Positions 17,976 through 26,717 of a stretch of DNA of 64,000 bases are shown here, piece after piece (within the stretch, counting starts at the first letter, position 1; every line of letters begins with the position of its first letter). Source of the stretch: Pseudomonas sp. HS6 (GTDB lineage Bacteria > Pseudomonadota > Gammaproteobacteria > Pseudomonadales > Pseudomonadaceae); assembly GCF_023375815.1 (NCBI RefSeq), contig NZ_CP067412.1, positions 1,364,001-1,428,000 on the forward strand, read 5' to 3'. Made by a program: the position numbers and the translations under genes. The notes beneath the pieces were generated by a model. It was not told the origin of the DNA and did no database searches. It saw only the letters and a program-made list of their open reading frames with translations.

Positions 17976-17992
17976 GCGGCACAGCTTTCGCT
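17976..17992 (+). promoter_or_regulatory. Sigma-54 promoter of the fap operon
   Basis: GCGGCACAGCTTTCGCT holds GG (17978-17979) and GC (17990-17991) separated by exactly ten bases, with CAC after GG as in the consensus TGGCAC-N5-TTGCW. Transcription would start near 18003, giving a leader of about 40 bases before the fapA GTG. Confidence 0.75.
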
Positions 17993-18044
17993 CTCTCCTT
18001 CACAACGCTGACTAGGGCCAGCCCACTGAGAAGGAATTGCCGCC

Positions 18045-18494
18045 GTGGGAAATATCAATAAAACCTTCACCTGCCTTCTGCTGATCGGATCAGCAGCCAG
18101 CACATTCCTCAGTTTCAACGTTCAGGCCGAGGGCAATGGCGTGATCGTGCTCAGCCGCGACGTTCAACCAATTCCAATCGGACGCAGCGCTTTCGGCAAA
18201 GACCCCTACCCGACCACCGTGAATGCCAACCCTTCCGGTCGCATTGACCAGGCAATGAACAGCACTGAACTCAATGACGGTGACTTTGCAAGTGTAGCGA
18301 GTGGCTCATCCATTCGCGGCAACATCGGCGTCGACTCCAGTCTGCCCGGCATGAACGTCCTGACCAATCCAAACGGCCTACCCGGCATGAGCGCAGGACA
18401 CGGCGGCGGTGGGGGCGGCACGATTTCCAACACCATCAATCGCTCCCTCAGCACCGGTCTGGCTCCTCTGACTCGCATGGCCGGAGGCCAATAA
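18045..18494 (+). CDS. fapA: FapA, fap amyloid operon chaperone-like protein
   Basis: 149 residues, starting at a GTG eight bases after AAGGAA. A signal peptide ends near FLSFNVQA. The rest is mainly polar and disordered, with a glycine run (GHGGGGGGT) near the C-terminus. FapA is the first gene of the fap operon; it is periplasmic and is thought to hold FapB/FapC unfolded before export, and its loss changes which subunit dominates in the fibre. Its stop is one base from the fapB start. Confidence 0.9.
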   Translation: MGNINKTFTCLLLIGSAASTFLSFNVQAEGNGVIVLSRDVQPIPIGRSAFGKDPYPTTVNANPSGRIDQAMNSTELNDGDFASVASGSSIRGNIGVDSSLPGMNVLTNPNGLPGMSAGHGGGGGGTISNTINRSLSTGLAPLTRMAGGQ

Positions 18495-18495
18495 G

Positions 18496-19071
18496 ATGAA
18501 TCGTTCCCTGCTCCTGCTTGCGCTGCTTGGCTGCACCAGCGTCATGGCCGCCGATCCGAGCGCCGTGGACAGTGCCAACATTCAGAACTCCGGCGTGCAG
18601 TACAACGGCAACTTCAACGTCAACCAGGCCGCCGGCGACCAGCAACAACAGACCAACGTCAAGTCGATAGCCATCGGCACGTCGGCCAGCGCCACCACCA
18701 CCATTCACCAGAAACTCGATACCCCCGCCGACCGCTCGATCAACGCGAGCTCCTCCATCGGCGGTACCTCATTCAGTAACGGCAACGGCGCACTGGGCGT
18801 GAACCAGGGCTCCGGGGCCAACAACCAGATGGCCAACGCCATGCGCATCAGCATCAGTGCTGCGCCGCAGAGCGTTGACGATAGCGCCCTTTCGCAACAG
18901 AACGTGGCGTTGTTACCGAGCTCAGGAGCAACTGGTACCTCACCCGGCAGTCGCCAGGTCACGACAAGTGATCAGGCCTTCACCGGCAGCCGAGGGGTAA
19001 TCCAGGTGAACCAGAGTGCCGGGGTGGGGAACCGAATGGCTAACACCCTGAGCATCCGGGTCGCTGACTGA
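18496..19071 (+). CDS. fapB: FapB, minor amyloid subunit/nucleator
   Basis: 191 residues with a signal peptide (MNRSLLLLALLGCTSVMA). Three imperfect repeats are visible, each ending in a [IV]-x-V-N-Q-x-x-G-x-x-[NQ]-x-x-x-N core: FNVNQAAGDQQQQTN near residue 40, LGVNQGSGANNQMAN near 100, and IQVNQSAGVGNRMAN near 168. These are the amyloid-core repeats of the FapB/FapC family. FapB is secreted through FapF and seeds FapC polymerisation. A ready Shine-Dalgarno (GGAGG) lies within the 3' end of fapA. Confidence 0.93.
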   Translation: MNRSLLLLALLGCTSVMAADPSAVDSANIQNSGVQYNGNFNVNQAAGDQQQQTNVKSIAIGTSASATTTIHQKLDTPADRSINASSSIGGTSFSNGNGALGVNQGSGANNQMANAMRISISAAPQSVDDSALSQQNVALLPSSGATGTSPGSRQVTTSDQAFTGSRGVIQVNQSAGVGNRMANTLSIRVAD

Positions 19072-19142
19072 CCCAAACAAGAAGCAGTGCAATTAGAAAG
19101 TACCAACACTTAACCAACTAATAAGCACGACGGAGAAACACC

Positions 19143-20147
19143 ATGAAAACTACAATGGCTCTGAAACCACTGGTTTTCGCTCTTGCTGCAGTAATGGCAA
19201 TGGCGGCTCAAGCAGGCGGCAATGATCATGGTAACAATGGCGGTCACGGTCACCAGCCTCCTCCACCAAAAGGCCCAACCCTCGAAGAACTGCTGCAAAT
19301 CGGCGCAGGTGCCGGTGCTGCCGTACTCGATGTGCAAAATAACGCCGATAACACCGTCCTGAACCAAGGTACCCAAAACAACGCTGCCATCAGTGGCTCG
19401 CTCAATGGTGCCAACGGCAACATCGGCGCAAACAACGTTGCTGGCGACGGCAACCAACAAGACAACGCTGCTGCCCTGGCAACCGCTGACGAAAGCTTCA
19501 TCTTCGGTTCTGCGGTGTCCGCTTCCAGTGCAACCCAGGTCAACTCCAACAACGGTGTTTCAAACTACTCCAGCACTGCCAATGCCAGCCTGAACAACGT
19601 CGGCAACAGCGGCTCGGGTAACATCGGCGTCAACAACGCCGCCGGCAACTTCAACCAACAGAAAAACAACCTGGCAATCGCTGTGTCCGGTGGTCGTGTA
19701 GCGCAGGCCGCTGCCGCCGCCAACCAAAGCACCACCGGTCTGGGAGTTGCTAACAACGGCACTGCGACCTACAAAAAAGATACGCTTACTGGCACATTTA
19801 CCGCAGGCGGCGCATTCGTGGCTGCAGGCACTGCGACCACCAAAGATGACGATCATGGTCACGGCGGTGGCGGTTATGGCAACAACGACAAAGGCCATGG
19901 CGGTAACGGCGGTGGCAAAGATCAGAAATCTGATTTCGTCGCCGTGGGTGTCTTCGGTCTGGCTGGTGTGACCACTCAACAAGTGATGACCCCAGACGGC
20001 TGGAAAAACCCTGTCACCAACAACGCCAACATGACCAACGTAGGCAACAACTGGTCGGGTAACGGTGGCTTCAACAACGCTGCTGGCGCTGGCAACCAAC
20101 AAAGCAACTCGCTGTCCATCGCTGCAGGTTGCAAAGCCTGCATGTAA
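19143..20147 (+). CDS. fapC: FapC, major functional amyloid subunit
   Basis: 334 residues with a signal peptide ending AAQA. Three amyloid repeats lie at about 78-116, 143-180 and 292-328, each with N-N-x-A-G-x-x-N-Q-Q-x-N. They are separated by a short first linker and a second of about 110 residues. C330-K-A-C333 forms the conserved C-terminal CxxC. Two His/Gly/Asn-rich stretches (about 25-38 and 236-260) are notable. FapC is the main fibril protein of Fap biofilm amyloid outside the cell. It is longer than the ~250-residue FapC I recall from strain UK4, mainly in linker 2. Confidence 0.95.
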   Translation: MKTTMALKPLVFALAAVMAMAAQAGGNDHGNNGGHGHQPPPPKGPTLEELLQIGAGAGAAVLDVQNNADNTVLNQGTQNNAAISGSLNGANGNIGANNVAGDGNQQDNAAALATADESFIFGSAVSASSATQVNSNNGVSNYSSTANASLNNVGNSGSGNIGVNNAAGNFNQQKNNLAIAVSGGRVAQAAAAANQSTTGLGVANNGTATYKKDTLTGTFTAGGAFVAAGTATTKDDDHGHGGGGYGNNDKGHGGNGGGKDQKSDFVAVGVFGLAGVTTQQVMTPDGWKNPVTNNANMTNVGNNWSGNGGFNNAAGAGNQQSNSLSIAAGCKACM

Positions 20148-20161
20148 TCGCGATCGAAACG

Positions 20162-20186
20162 AAAGCCCCGGAAACGGGGCTTTTCC
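20162..20186 (+). terminator. Intra-operon hairpin between fapC and fapD (attenuator candidate)
   Basis: AAGCCCCG-GAAA-CGGGGCTT followed by only four T, 14 bases after the fapC stop. A weak terminator here would let fapC be made in excess over fapD-F while still allowing read-through. Confidence 0.65.
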
Positions 20187-20210
20187 TCAGTCCGCAAAGG
20201 CGTATCGATC

Positions 20211-20891
20211 ATGCGTAAGACTGCCCTCCTCGCTCTGCTTTGCCTGTCCGGCCTGACTCAGGCTGCCCAGATGCCCGTGGCTGCCCTGCCCGGTGGCGTA
20301 CTGGTCTACAAGAACGTGCAAAGCATTCGTGAACGCAAGTTTTCCGACATCGTCGAACAAAAAACCGATTTCAGCTGCGGCGCCGCCGCACTGGCCACGG
20401 TACTGCGCCAGGCTTATTGGCTCGACGTCGATGAGGAGCACATCATCAAAGGCATGCTGGTCAACGCTGACCAGGACCTTGTCCGTACTCAAGGTTTTTC
20501 CATGCTGGACATGAAGCGCTACATAGAAAGCATCGGCATGCGCGCCAGGGGCTACAAGATTCCACCGGAAAAACTCGACGCGGTCACTATCCCGGTGGTG
20601 GTACTGATGGAAATTCGCGGCTACAAGCATTTCGTCGTGCTGCAGCGGTCGGACAAGGATTGGGTTTACATCGGAGACCCGGTTCTCGGCCATAAGCGCT
20701 ACAAACATGACGACTTTGTCAAAGGTTGGAACGGCATCGTCTTTGCCATCGTCGGCCCCGGATACGACAAGACCAATGCACTACGCAGTCCTCCGGCACC
20801 GCTGACCGCCAAGAACAAGCTGGATAACTTCAACCCCGTCAAAGATGCTGAATTGATGGACTTCGGGTTCATACAGAGCGACTTCTTTTAA
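20211..20891 (+). CDS. fapD: FapD, C39-family cysteine protease of the fap system
   Basis: 226 residues with a signal peptide of about 19 residues. The C39 triad is in order: C56 in TDFSCGAAALA, H140 in GYKHFVVLQ and D156 in YIGDPVLGHKRY. FapD is periplasmic and is reported to be needed for FapF function and Fap export, possibly by processing another Fap protein. Unlike bacteriocin C39 domains it has no ABC exporter attached. Translation starts 63 bases after fapC, beyond the attenuator hairpin. Confidence 0.93.
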   Translation: MRKTALLALLCLSGLTQAAQMPVAALPGGVLVYKNVQSIRERKFSDIVEQKTDFSCGAAALATVLRQAYWLDVDEEHIIKGMLVNADQDLVRTQGFSMLDMKRYIESIGMRARGYKIPPEKLDAVTIPVVVLMEIRGYKHFVVLQRSDKDWVYIGDPVLGHKRYKHDDFVKGWNGIVFAIVGPGYDKTNALRSPPAPLTAKNKLDNFNPVKDAELMDFGFIQSDFF

Positions 20892-20935
20892 TCGCCGATT
20901 ATAAAGAATGGGGCTGGATGTCCCGGGAGCAGCAG

Positions 20936-21682
20936 ATGAAAACCTCATACTGGCTGGCCGCCGCCTGCCTGGCAGCGAGTGCGTCAGGCTATGCCAATGC
21001 AGGATTCAAACCCATCGAAATCCAGGATTCGGAGCTGTCACAGCTTCGCGGTCGTTACGTCATGCCGGGGCGGATCATCAGCTTCGGTATTGTCATGAGC
21101 AGTACTTGGCGCAACGCCAGCGGTGACCTGATCGGGGCTGCGACCTCGATGCAATTGCAGGCTGCAACGATAAAACCCGAATTCTATGTCTCGACCATCA
21201 AGGAAACCGGCAACGGCAGCACCCCGCAAACGGGCACCGGTTCGGTCATTGGTGGCGCAGGCCTCAACAGTTCCCAGGGCGTGACGCAAAGCGTGCGCGC
21301 TGCCGGCGACGGCAATACGGCTTACAACAACGTTGCGATCAACGTTTCTGAATCCAACCAGGCACCGGCGTTGGTACCGACCCAAGGGCAAGCCTTGATG
21401 GCCGGACAAACAATCTCCGGCAGTAACGCCGCCGGCAGCGTCGCGGTTTCCGCCACTGGCGGAGGCGTGCAAATGGCCATCCAGGCCGCAGGCAATCAGG
21501 GCACGGCCCTGCAACAAGTAGCCCAAGGGGGGCTTCTGCAAAACACTCGTTTGATGGGTAATGCGAACGTAGTCAACAACCTGACACAACTCAACGTTGT
21601 TCTTAACAATAACGGCATGAGCGCCGGCGCACTGGACTGCAACCTGACTCAACTCAGGGCACTACGCAATATCGGATATTGA
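20936..21682 (+). CDS. fapE: FapE, minor extracellular Fap component
   Basis: 248 residues. I use the ATG at 20936 because GGGAG lies just upstream and it gives a clean signal peptide (MKTSYWLAAACLAASASGYANA); the ATG at 20918 would put six extra residues before it. The mature part carries FapB/C-like Asn/Gln/Gly motifs (QSVRAAGDGNTAYNN, MAIQAAGNQGTALQQ) and ends in LDCNLTQLRALRNIGY with a single Cys. FapE is exported and found in small amounts in the fibres. Confidence 0.88.
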   Translation: MKTSYWLAAACLAASASGYANAGFKPIEIQDSELSQLRGRYVMPGRIISFGIVMSSTWRNASGDLIGAATSMQLQAATIKPEFYVSTIKETGNGSTPQTGTGSVIGGAGLNSSQGVTQSVRAAGDGNTAYNNVAINVSESNQAPALVPTQGQALMAGQTISGSNAAGSVAVSATGGGVQMAIQAAGNQGTALQQVAQGGLLQNTRLMGNANVVNNLTQLNVVLNNNGMSAGALDCNLTQLRALRNIGY

Positions 21683-21727
21683 ACTACGCTGAGTCTCGAT
21701 CATTGGGCTTAAAGGGACGGCTTATTC

Positions 21728-23035
21728 ATGTATCGATCAGTACCACTGCGTGCCGCTTTATGTTTGAGTACTCTTCTACCCGCAGCGATGCTGCAAGCAG
21801 CACCCGATGCGGATGTGGAGACCCTGAAACAGGAACTTCTGGAGCTTAAGCAACGATACGAAGTGCAACAAAAAGCCCTGGCGGTGCTCGAGCAACGGGT
21901 TCGCCAGGTCGAAGATCAACCCGCTTCCCCACCACCGAAACGTCTGGCCAAGTCGCCAGCCGACATGAAAGGCAATCCGAAGGTGGCCACCGGCACCGGG
22001 GCCGCAGCAGCGTCGGGGGGCGCCGCCGGGGGCAGTGGTGCTTCTTACGGCCAGTCACTGGCTGACGATTCGCAACCGGCACAGAGCGTGTCAAACCTGT
22101 ATGACGAGGCCAGCGGCTTCTTTGGCGGCGGCAAGTTCAGCTTCGAAACCGGCGTAACCTATTCGCGTTACGACACCCGTCAGCTGATTCTCAACGGCTT
22201 CCTGGCACTGGACTCGATCTTTCTGGGCAACATCAACCTCGACCGGATCAAGGCCGACACCTGGACCCTCGACCTGACGGGCCGCTACAACTTCGATAAC
22301 CGCTGGCAGTTCGACGTGAACGTGCCGGTTGTGTATCGCGATTCGACTTATCAGTCGGGCGGCGGCAACCAAGGTGCGGCGAACGTCACCACCGAACAGG
22401 ATGTCACCCGGGATCCGACCATTGGCGACGTCAACTTCGGCATCGCCTACAAGTTCCTGGACGAATCAGCCAACACCCCGGATGCCGTGGTCACCCTGCG
22501 GGTGAAAGCGCCTACCGGCAAAGACCCGTTCGGTATCAAGCTGCGCAAGACCGACGACAACAGCAACCTGTTCGTACCTGACACCCTGCCCACCGGCAAC
22601 GGTGTCTGGTCGGTCACGCCGGGAATCTCGCTGGTCAAGACGTTTGATCCCGCTGTGCTGTTCGGCAGCCTGTCTTATACCCACAACCTCGAGGAATCGT
22701 TTGATGACATCAGTTCTGATGTCAACCAGAAGACTCCAGGCAAGGTTCGTATCGGCGACAGCTTCCAGATCGGCGCAGGCATAGCCTTCGCACTCAACGA
22801 AAAAATGAGTATGTCGTTCTCGGTGTCTGACCTTGTACAACGCAAGAGCAAGCTGAAACAGGATGGCGGGGATTGGCAATCGGTGGTGTCCAGTGACGCC
22901 AACGCCGGTTACTTCAACGTCGGCATGACCATCGCGGCCACCGACAACCTGACCATCGTGCCCAACCTGTCCATCGGCATGACCGACGATGCCCCGGACT
23001 TTTCCTTCAGCCTGAAATTCCCGTACTACTTCTGA
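21728..23035 (+). CDS. fapF: FapF, outer-membrane trimeric secretion pore for Fap amyloid
   Basis: 435 residues with a signal peptide ending LQAA. A coiled coil follows at about residues 28-65 ([20 protein letters not shown]), then a Pro/Ala/Gly linker (65-115). A C-terminal 12-strand beta-barrel runs from about residue 135 to the terminal aromatic FPYYF. FapF forms a trimer whose N-terminal coiled coil gates export of FapB, FapC and FapE across the outer membrane. Last gene of the operon, closed by a strong terminator. Confidence 0.95.
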   Translation: MYRSVPLRAALCLSTLLPAAMLQAAPDADVETLKQELLELKQRYEVQQKALAVLEQRVRQVEDQPASPPPKRLAKSPADMKGNPKVATGTGAAAASGGAAGGSGASYGQSLADDSQPAQSVSNLYDEASGFFGGGKFSFETGVTYSRYDTRQLILNGFLALDSIFLGNINLDRIKADTWTLDLTGRYNFDNRWQFDVNVPVVYRDSTYQSGGGNQGAANVTTEQDVTRDPTIGDVNFGIAYKFLDESANTPDAVVTLRVKAPTGKDPFGIKLRKTDDNSNLFVPDTLPTGNGVWSVTPGISLVKTFDPAVLFGSLSYTHNLEESFDDISSDVNQKTPGKVRIGDSFQIGAGIAFALNEKMSMSFSVSDLVQRKSKLKQDGGDWQSVVSSDANAGYFNVGMTIAATDNLTIVPNLSIGMTDDAPDFSFSLKFPYYF

Positions 23036-23062
23036 CCTGCCACACCATGAACGCAACATCAT

Positions 23063-23103
23063 AAAAAGGCCCGCTGCGACTTGCATCGCGGCGGGCCTTT
23101 TCA
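23063..23103. terminator. Terminator of the fap operon, shared with the convergent regulator
   Basis: AAAAAGGCCCGC pairs with GCGGGCCTTTT around a 16-base loop; A-run on one side and T-run on the other make it bidirectional. Confidence 0.88.
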
Positions 23104-23130
23104 GCTTCTTGCCGGAAGAAGCACCGCGCC

Positions 23131-24456
23131 CTAGCGGATCTGGTGTTTGTGCAGCAAGCGGTAGAACGTCGGCCGAGAAACCCCCAACACTTTGGCGGCA
23201 ACGCTGAGGTTGTCACTGTGCCGATTCAGTACATCGCACAACGCCTGGCGTTCGGCGCGGGTCTTGTAGTCTTCGAGGGTCCCCATCGGCGTGGCAATCG
23301 ACTGCTGGCTGATCAGCCCCAAGTCACGGGCCTCGATCTGCCGCCCTTCTGCCAGCACCAGTCCCCGGCGTACGCGGTTGGCCAGTTCACGGACGTTACC
23401 CGGCCAGTCGTGCTTGCCCATGGCGATCAAGGCGTCCTCGCTGAAACTACGTGGACGACGGCCAGTTTCGTGGCTGTAGAAATGGGAAAAGTGGTTGGCC
23501 AGCATCGACAGGTCGCCGTGGCGCTCACGCAGCGGCGCGGTCATGACTTGCAGCACATTCAGCCGGTAGTACAAGTCCTCACGGAAGCGCTTCTTTTCGA
23601 TCGCCGCTTCAAGATCGACGTGGGTTGCCGCCAATACCCGGACATCTACCGGGATCGGCTGGCTGCCGCCCACTCGTTCGATATGTTTTTCCTGGAGGAA
23701 GCGCAGCAGGTTGGCTTGCAGCTCCAGCGGCAGGTCACCGATTTCATCGAGAAACAATGTGCCGCCGTTTGCCGCCTCGATGCGCCCGACCTTGCGTTGA
23801 TGGGCGCCGGTAAACGCACCTTTTTCATGACCGAACAGCTCGGACTGGATCAAGTGCTCGGGAATCGCCCCGCAGTTGATCGCCACGAACGGTTTGCTGT
23901 GCCGTTGCGATTGTCGATGCAAGGTCCGTGCGACCAATTCTTTACCGGTGCCGCTTTCACCACGAATCAGCACTGGCGACTCGGTGGGTGCGAGTTTGCT
24001 CAACAGTTTGCGCAGCTCGCGGATCGGTTTGCTGTCGCCCAGCAGCTCGTGTTCCGGCTGGTCTACATGAATTGTGCCCTGACCACGCAGGCGCGCCATG
24101 CCGAACGCCCGGCCAAGGGTGACCTGGACCCGCGACACGTCGAACGGTAAGGTATGAAAATCGAAAAACCATTCGCAGACGAAGTCCCCTACGTTCTGCA
24201 GGCGCAACACTTCCTGATTCAGCACGGCGATCCACTCGGTGCCGCTGCGGCTGATCAGTTCCTTGACCGCCTCCGGTCGTTCCAGGTGAAAAGGCTGCAA
24301 GCGCAGCAGGCCGACATCGCAACTGCGGTCGGCGGCATTTTCCAGGCTGCAACTGTCGACATCCCAGCCTACCGCACGCAAACCGGGCAACAATCGGTGA
24401 CAGTCGTCACAAGGGTCGACTACCAATAAACGTCGTAACGCAGGCGCTTCGCTCAT
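23131..24456 (-). CDS. Sigma-54-dependent activator with VpsR-like N-terminus, probable fap regulator
   Basis: A 441-residue protein from an ATG with AAGGAAC upstream. Residues 1-125 resemble the VpsR/FleQ-type receiver-like domain (LLVVDPCDDC) without a standard phosphorylation pocket. The AAA+ domain at about 138-370 has Walker A GESGTGKE (166-173), GAFTGA (213-218) and Walker B GGTLFLDEIG (231-240). The Fis-type helix-turn-helix at 405-441 includes VAAKVLGVSRPTFYRLL. The intact GAFTGA loop means it can open sigma-54 complexes. It converges on the fap operon, whose promoter is GG-N10-GC, so it is the best local candidate for the fap activator. VpsR relatives bind c-di-GMP, which would suit a biofilm operon, but that is inference. 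Confidence 0.9.
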   Translation of the reverse strand: MSEAPALRRLLVVDPCDDCHRLLPGLRAVGWDVDSCSLENAADRSCDVGLLRLQPFHLERPEAVKELISRSGTEWIAVLNQEVLRLQNVGDFVCEWFFDFHTLPFDVSRVQVTLGRAFGMARLRGQGTIHVDQPEHELLGDSKPIRELRKLLSKLAPTESPVLIRGESGTGKELVARTLHRQSQRHSKPFVAINCGAIPEHLIQSELFGHEKGAFTGAHQRKVGRIEAANGGTLFLDEIGDLPLELQANLLRFLQEKHIERVGGSQPIPVDVRVLAATHVDLEAAIEKKRFREDLYYRLNVLQVMTAPLRERHGDLSMLANHFSHFYSHETGRRPRSFSEDALIAMGKHDWPGNVRELANRVRRGLVLAEGRQIEARDLGLISQQSIATPMGTLEDYKTRAERQALCDVLNRHSDNLSVAAKVLGVSRPTFYRLLHKHQIR

Positions 24457-24800
24457 GACTGTTCCTTGGCGCCAAATTATAGGAAATGATTGTAAAAACA
24501 GTCATTTGGCAGACCTGGCTGTAACATTAGCAAGAATTTGACGGCGCCTTGTATCGATTGCTTATAGGTGTACAAGTGAAGCAGTTATAAGAACCCGCTT
24601 TATTAGTTAGCTATCGACTTGAATCTTTCACCAGCCTTTCAAAACCTCTCGCCATATTGATTGTATGAAAGAAAGTCGAAATTTCTTCAAATCCTGTGTG
24701 ACCCGTCGGTGGGTTGCGTGCATCAGTACAAGTAACTCGCCGAACGGTAAGCCCAACCGACGGCACATCACTTGATTGGGCACTATAGAGAGAAGACCCC
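24457..24800. promoter_or_regulatory. A/T-rich intergenic region with a structured leader
   Basis: 344 bases separate the regulator from the next gene, both reading outward. A stem CCGTCGGTgGG (about 24705) against CCCAACCGACGG (about 24753-24764) encloses about 45 bases just before the small gene and would fold in its leader. I found no coding frame or known RNA family. The upstream part is clearly richer in A/T than the neighbours. Confidence 0.4.
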
Positions 24801-25067
24801 ATGACCGCCCCGCTCCGTATCAACGAAGCTCTTTTGATTGCCAACCGCGCATTTAAACCTTTTCAGTGCGTGGCCTGGGCCCCACAAGACGGTAACGGCG
24901 AACTGAGCCTGACCGTTATCGACCGCACCAATTCGCAGATTGGCCGCACCCGCATTCCAAGCAGCGCCTATTCCGATCCGGCGCAACTTGAGTACCTGTT
25001 GCAACAGGCACGTGCTGAACTGAGTGATGAAGGCTATACGCTGCAATCCTGGTCGATGGCACACTGA
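24801..25067 (+). CDS. Conserved small Pseudomonas protein of unknown function
   Basis: 88 residues from the ATG at 24801, preceded by AGAGAGAAG. The sequence (MTAPLRINEALLIANRAFKP, then WAPQDGNGELSLTVIDRT) reads like a compact soluble alpha/beta domain with no signal peptide or helix. I do not recognise the family. Its long A/T-rich leader with a stem-loop, and a perfect terminator right after the stop, make it a monocistronic unit, which suggests control of its own. Confidence 0.75.
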   Translation: MTAPLRINEALLIANRAFKPFQCVAWAPQDGNGELSLTVIDRTNSQIGRTRIPSSAYSDPAQLEYLLQQARAELSDEGYTLQSWSMAH

Positions 25068-25070
25068 TTC

Positions 25071-25110
25071 GAGGGCATTGCGGATGACTTTTCGAGTCAT
25101 CCGCCCTCTT
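25071..25110 (+). terminator. Terminator after the 88-residue gene
   Basis: GCGGATGACT-TTTCG-AGTCATCCGC is a perfect ten-base stem, extended by GAGGGC/GCCCTC outside, followed by TCTTCT. Confidence 0.8.
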
Positions 25111-25350
25111 CTGTTAGTTGCTGAATCTTTTTTAACTTCGTCCTCTTTGTACAACTTCCCCCAACACTTTCGCGCCTGAATGCTTGGCAGGCTTGCGAGT
25201 GGTTCCAAAAGACACTGTTCTGGCACAGTACGACCCTCCACCTGTTAGTTCTGTCAGTTGTACTTGTGGGTATACAGGGATTGAATGTTTCGCTCATGCA
25301 GTTGCCGACCCGCCTTCCGGGTATTGGTCAACTCGCAAGGAGAAGCATGC

Positions 25351-26640
25351 ATGTCAACGCAGACCGCTATTGCGCTCCCGACGCTAGCGAATAACGCCGG
25401 ACAACTCGACAAGGCATTTGCCAATAACGGCGTGGCTCAGGTTTATTTTGCCGGCAGTACGTCCAGCCTGACTCAACACGTAGCGCTCGATCCGCAAGGT
25501 CGAATCCTGATTGCCGCCAAAATCGGCACTCCTCAAGGCAGCCGTTTCGGCCTGGCGCGTCTACTGGATGATGGCTCGGCAGATCTCGGCTTCGGCTTTC
25601 AGGGCAGCGTGATCGGCCAGTTTGCCTCTGGCTTCGAAGCTACAGGCAGCAAGGTTCAGGTCTTGCCTGACGGGCGAATCCTGCTGGCAGGCCTGCATTA
25701 CGAATCCGAACACCGCACCCTGCCCGCACTGGCACTGTTTGATGCGCACGGCCGACCGGAGCCGGACTTCGGCGACAGCGGCCGGAAAATAGTGCGCTTG
25801 CCGGGCGACCTGTCTCTGGGCACTCGCGACACATGGCTGCCCCCGGGAGTCCCTGGAGCCGAGGCCTGTGATTTCGCAGTCCAGGACGATGGACATATCC
25901 TGCTGATTGCCAACCACCACTGCTCATTGGCCGACCACGTCGGCATGCTGATTCGTGTCACACCCGTCGGTAATCTCGACCAATCCTTCAACGGTCGAGG
26001 TTTTGTGATGGTCCGGCACTTGTTGCTCAACACTTGGCTTGGCGGTTTGCTGCTGCAAGAGGACGGGCGAATTGTCGTGGCCGGCGCGATCGACTTCCCC
26101 CAGGAAGGCCTGCTCGCACGTTACCTGCCGAATGGACAGCTCGACGAACGCTTTGCTCTGGACGGTTTCTTGGCCTTCAAGGCTCAGGGCCACAGCGCGC
26201 TGGTCAACCAGGTCATCGAATCTGCGGATCGTCTGCATTGCTTTGGCAGCAGCCGGGACCCGATCCGGTGCATGGCACTGTCCGTCCACCGTAACGGTCG
26301 CCACGACTTGCATTGCAACAACGGTCAACCCAACTTGCTGGATATAGGCCCCAGCGGCTGTCAGTGGAGTGCCGCGCAACGCATGGCGGACGGGCGACTC
26401 ATCGCGGCGGGTGCAACAATTGGCGGGGTAGAGGCCGATTTCATAGTCGCCCGCTATCAGGCCGATGGCCGTCTCGACCAAAGCTTCGGCGCCGGCCAGG
26501 GCTGGCTGCGTACGCGACTTGGCCGCAGCCTCGACACCGCCACATCGCTGGCAGTGCAACCAGAAGGTGGAATTCTGGTCGGCGGCTATTCATTGGATGG
26601 CAACTACCGCGCCGTGGTGGCACGCTATCTGAATCAATAA
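25351..26640 (+). CDS. Delta-60 repeat protein (seven-repeat propeller-like)
   Basis: 429 residues from an ATG behind AAGGAGA. At least seven delta-60 repeats (L-D-x-x-F-x-x-x-G) are visible: LDKAFANNGVAQVYF near residue 19, then copies around ADLGFGFQGSV, PEPDFGDSGRKIV, LDQSFNGRGFVMV, LDERFALDGFLAF, HDLHCNNGQPNLL and LDQSFGAGQGWLR. The repeats alternate with DGRIL[LVI]AG strands, which suggests one beta-propeller. There is no signal peptide, so it is cytoplasmic or uses a signal-free route. No function is known for these proteins in Pseudomonas. Confidence 0.85.
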   Translation: MSTQTAIALPTLANNAGQLDKAFANNGVAQVYFAGSTSSLTQHVALDPQGRILIAAKIGTPQGSRFGLARLLDDGSADLGFGFQGSVIGQFASGFEATGSKVQVLPDGRILLAGLHYESEHRTLPALALFDAHGRPEPDFGDSGRKIVRLPGDLSLGTRDTWLPPGVPGAEACDFAVQDDGHILLIANHHCSLADHVGMLIRVTPVGNLDQSFNGRGFVMVRHLLLNTWLGGLLLQEDGRIVVAGAIDFPQEGLLARYLPNGQLDERFALDGFLAFKAQGHSALVNQVIESADRLHCFGSSRDPIRCMALSVHRNGRHDLHCNNGQPNLLDIGPSGCQWSAAQRMADGRLIAAGATIGGVEADFIVARYQADGRLDQSFGAGQGWLRTRLGRSLDTATSLAVQPEGGILVGGYSLDGNYRAVVARYLNQ

Positions 26641-26717
26641 AAGCCAAACCGATACCGCACTTGATCTTGCTCAACGCTTACGGCAACTTGCGCGCTTCTT
26701 AAAGCAAGGAGCAACCG

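Larger units (their letters stand above)
17689..18044. promoter_or_regulatory. fap operon control region (356 bases)
   Basis: No gene fits here. The stretch holds three related palindromic sites spaced 74 and 82 bases apart and a GG-N10-GC promoter just before fapA, listed separately. Together they look like an enhancer-dependent sigma-54 control region. Confidence 0.75.

Noticed and set aside
17740..17992. A riboswitch upstream of fapA
   Set aside because: The repeats are short DNA palindromes upstream of the promoter, so they would not be in the transcript.
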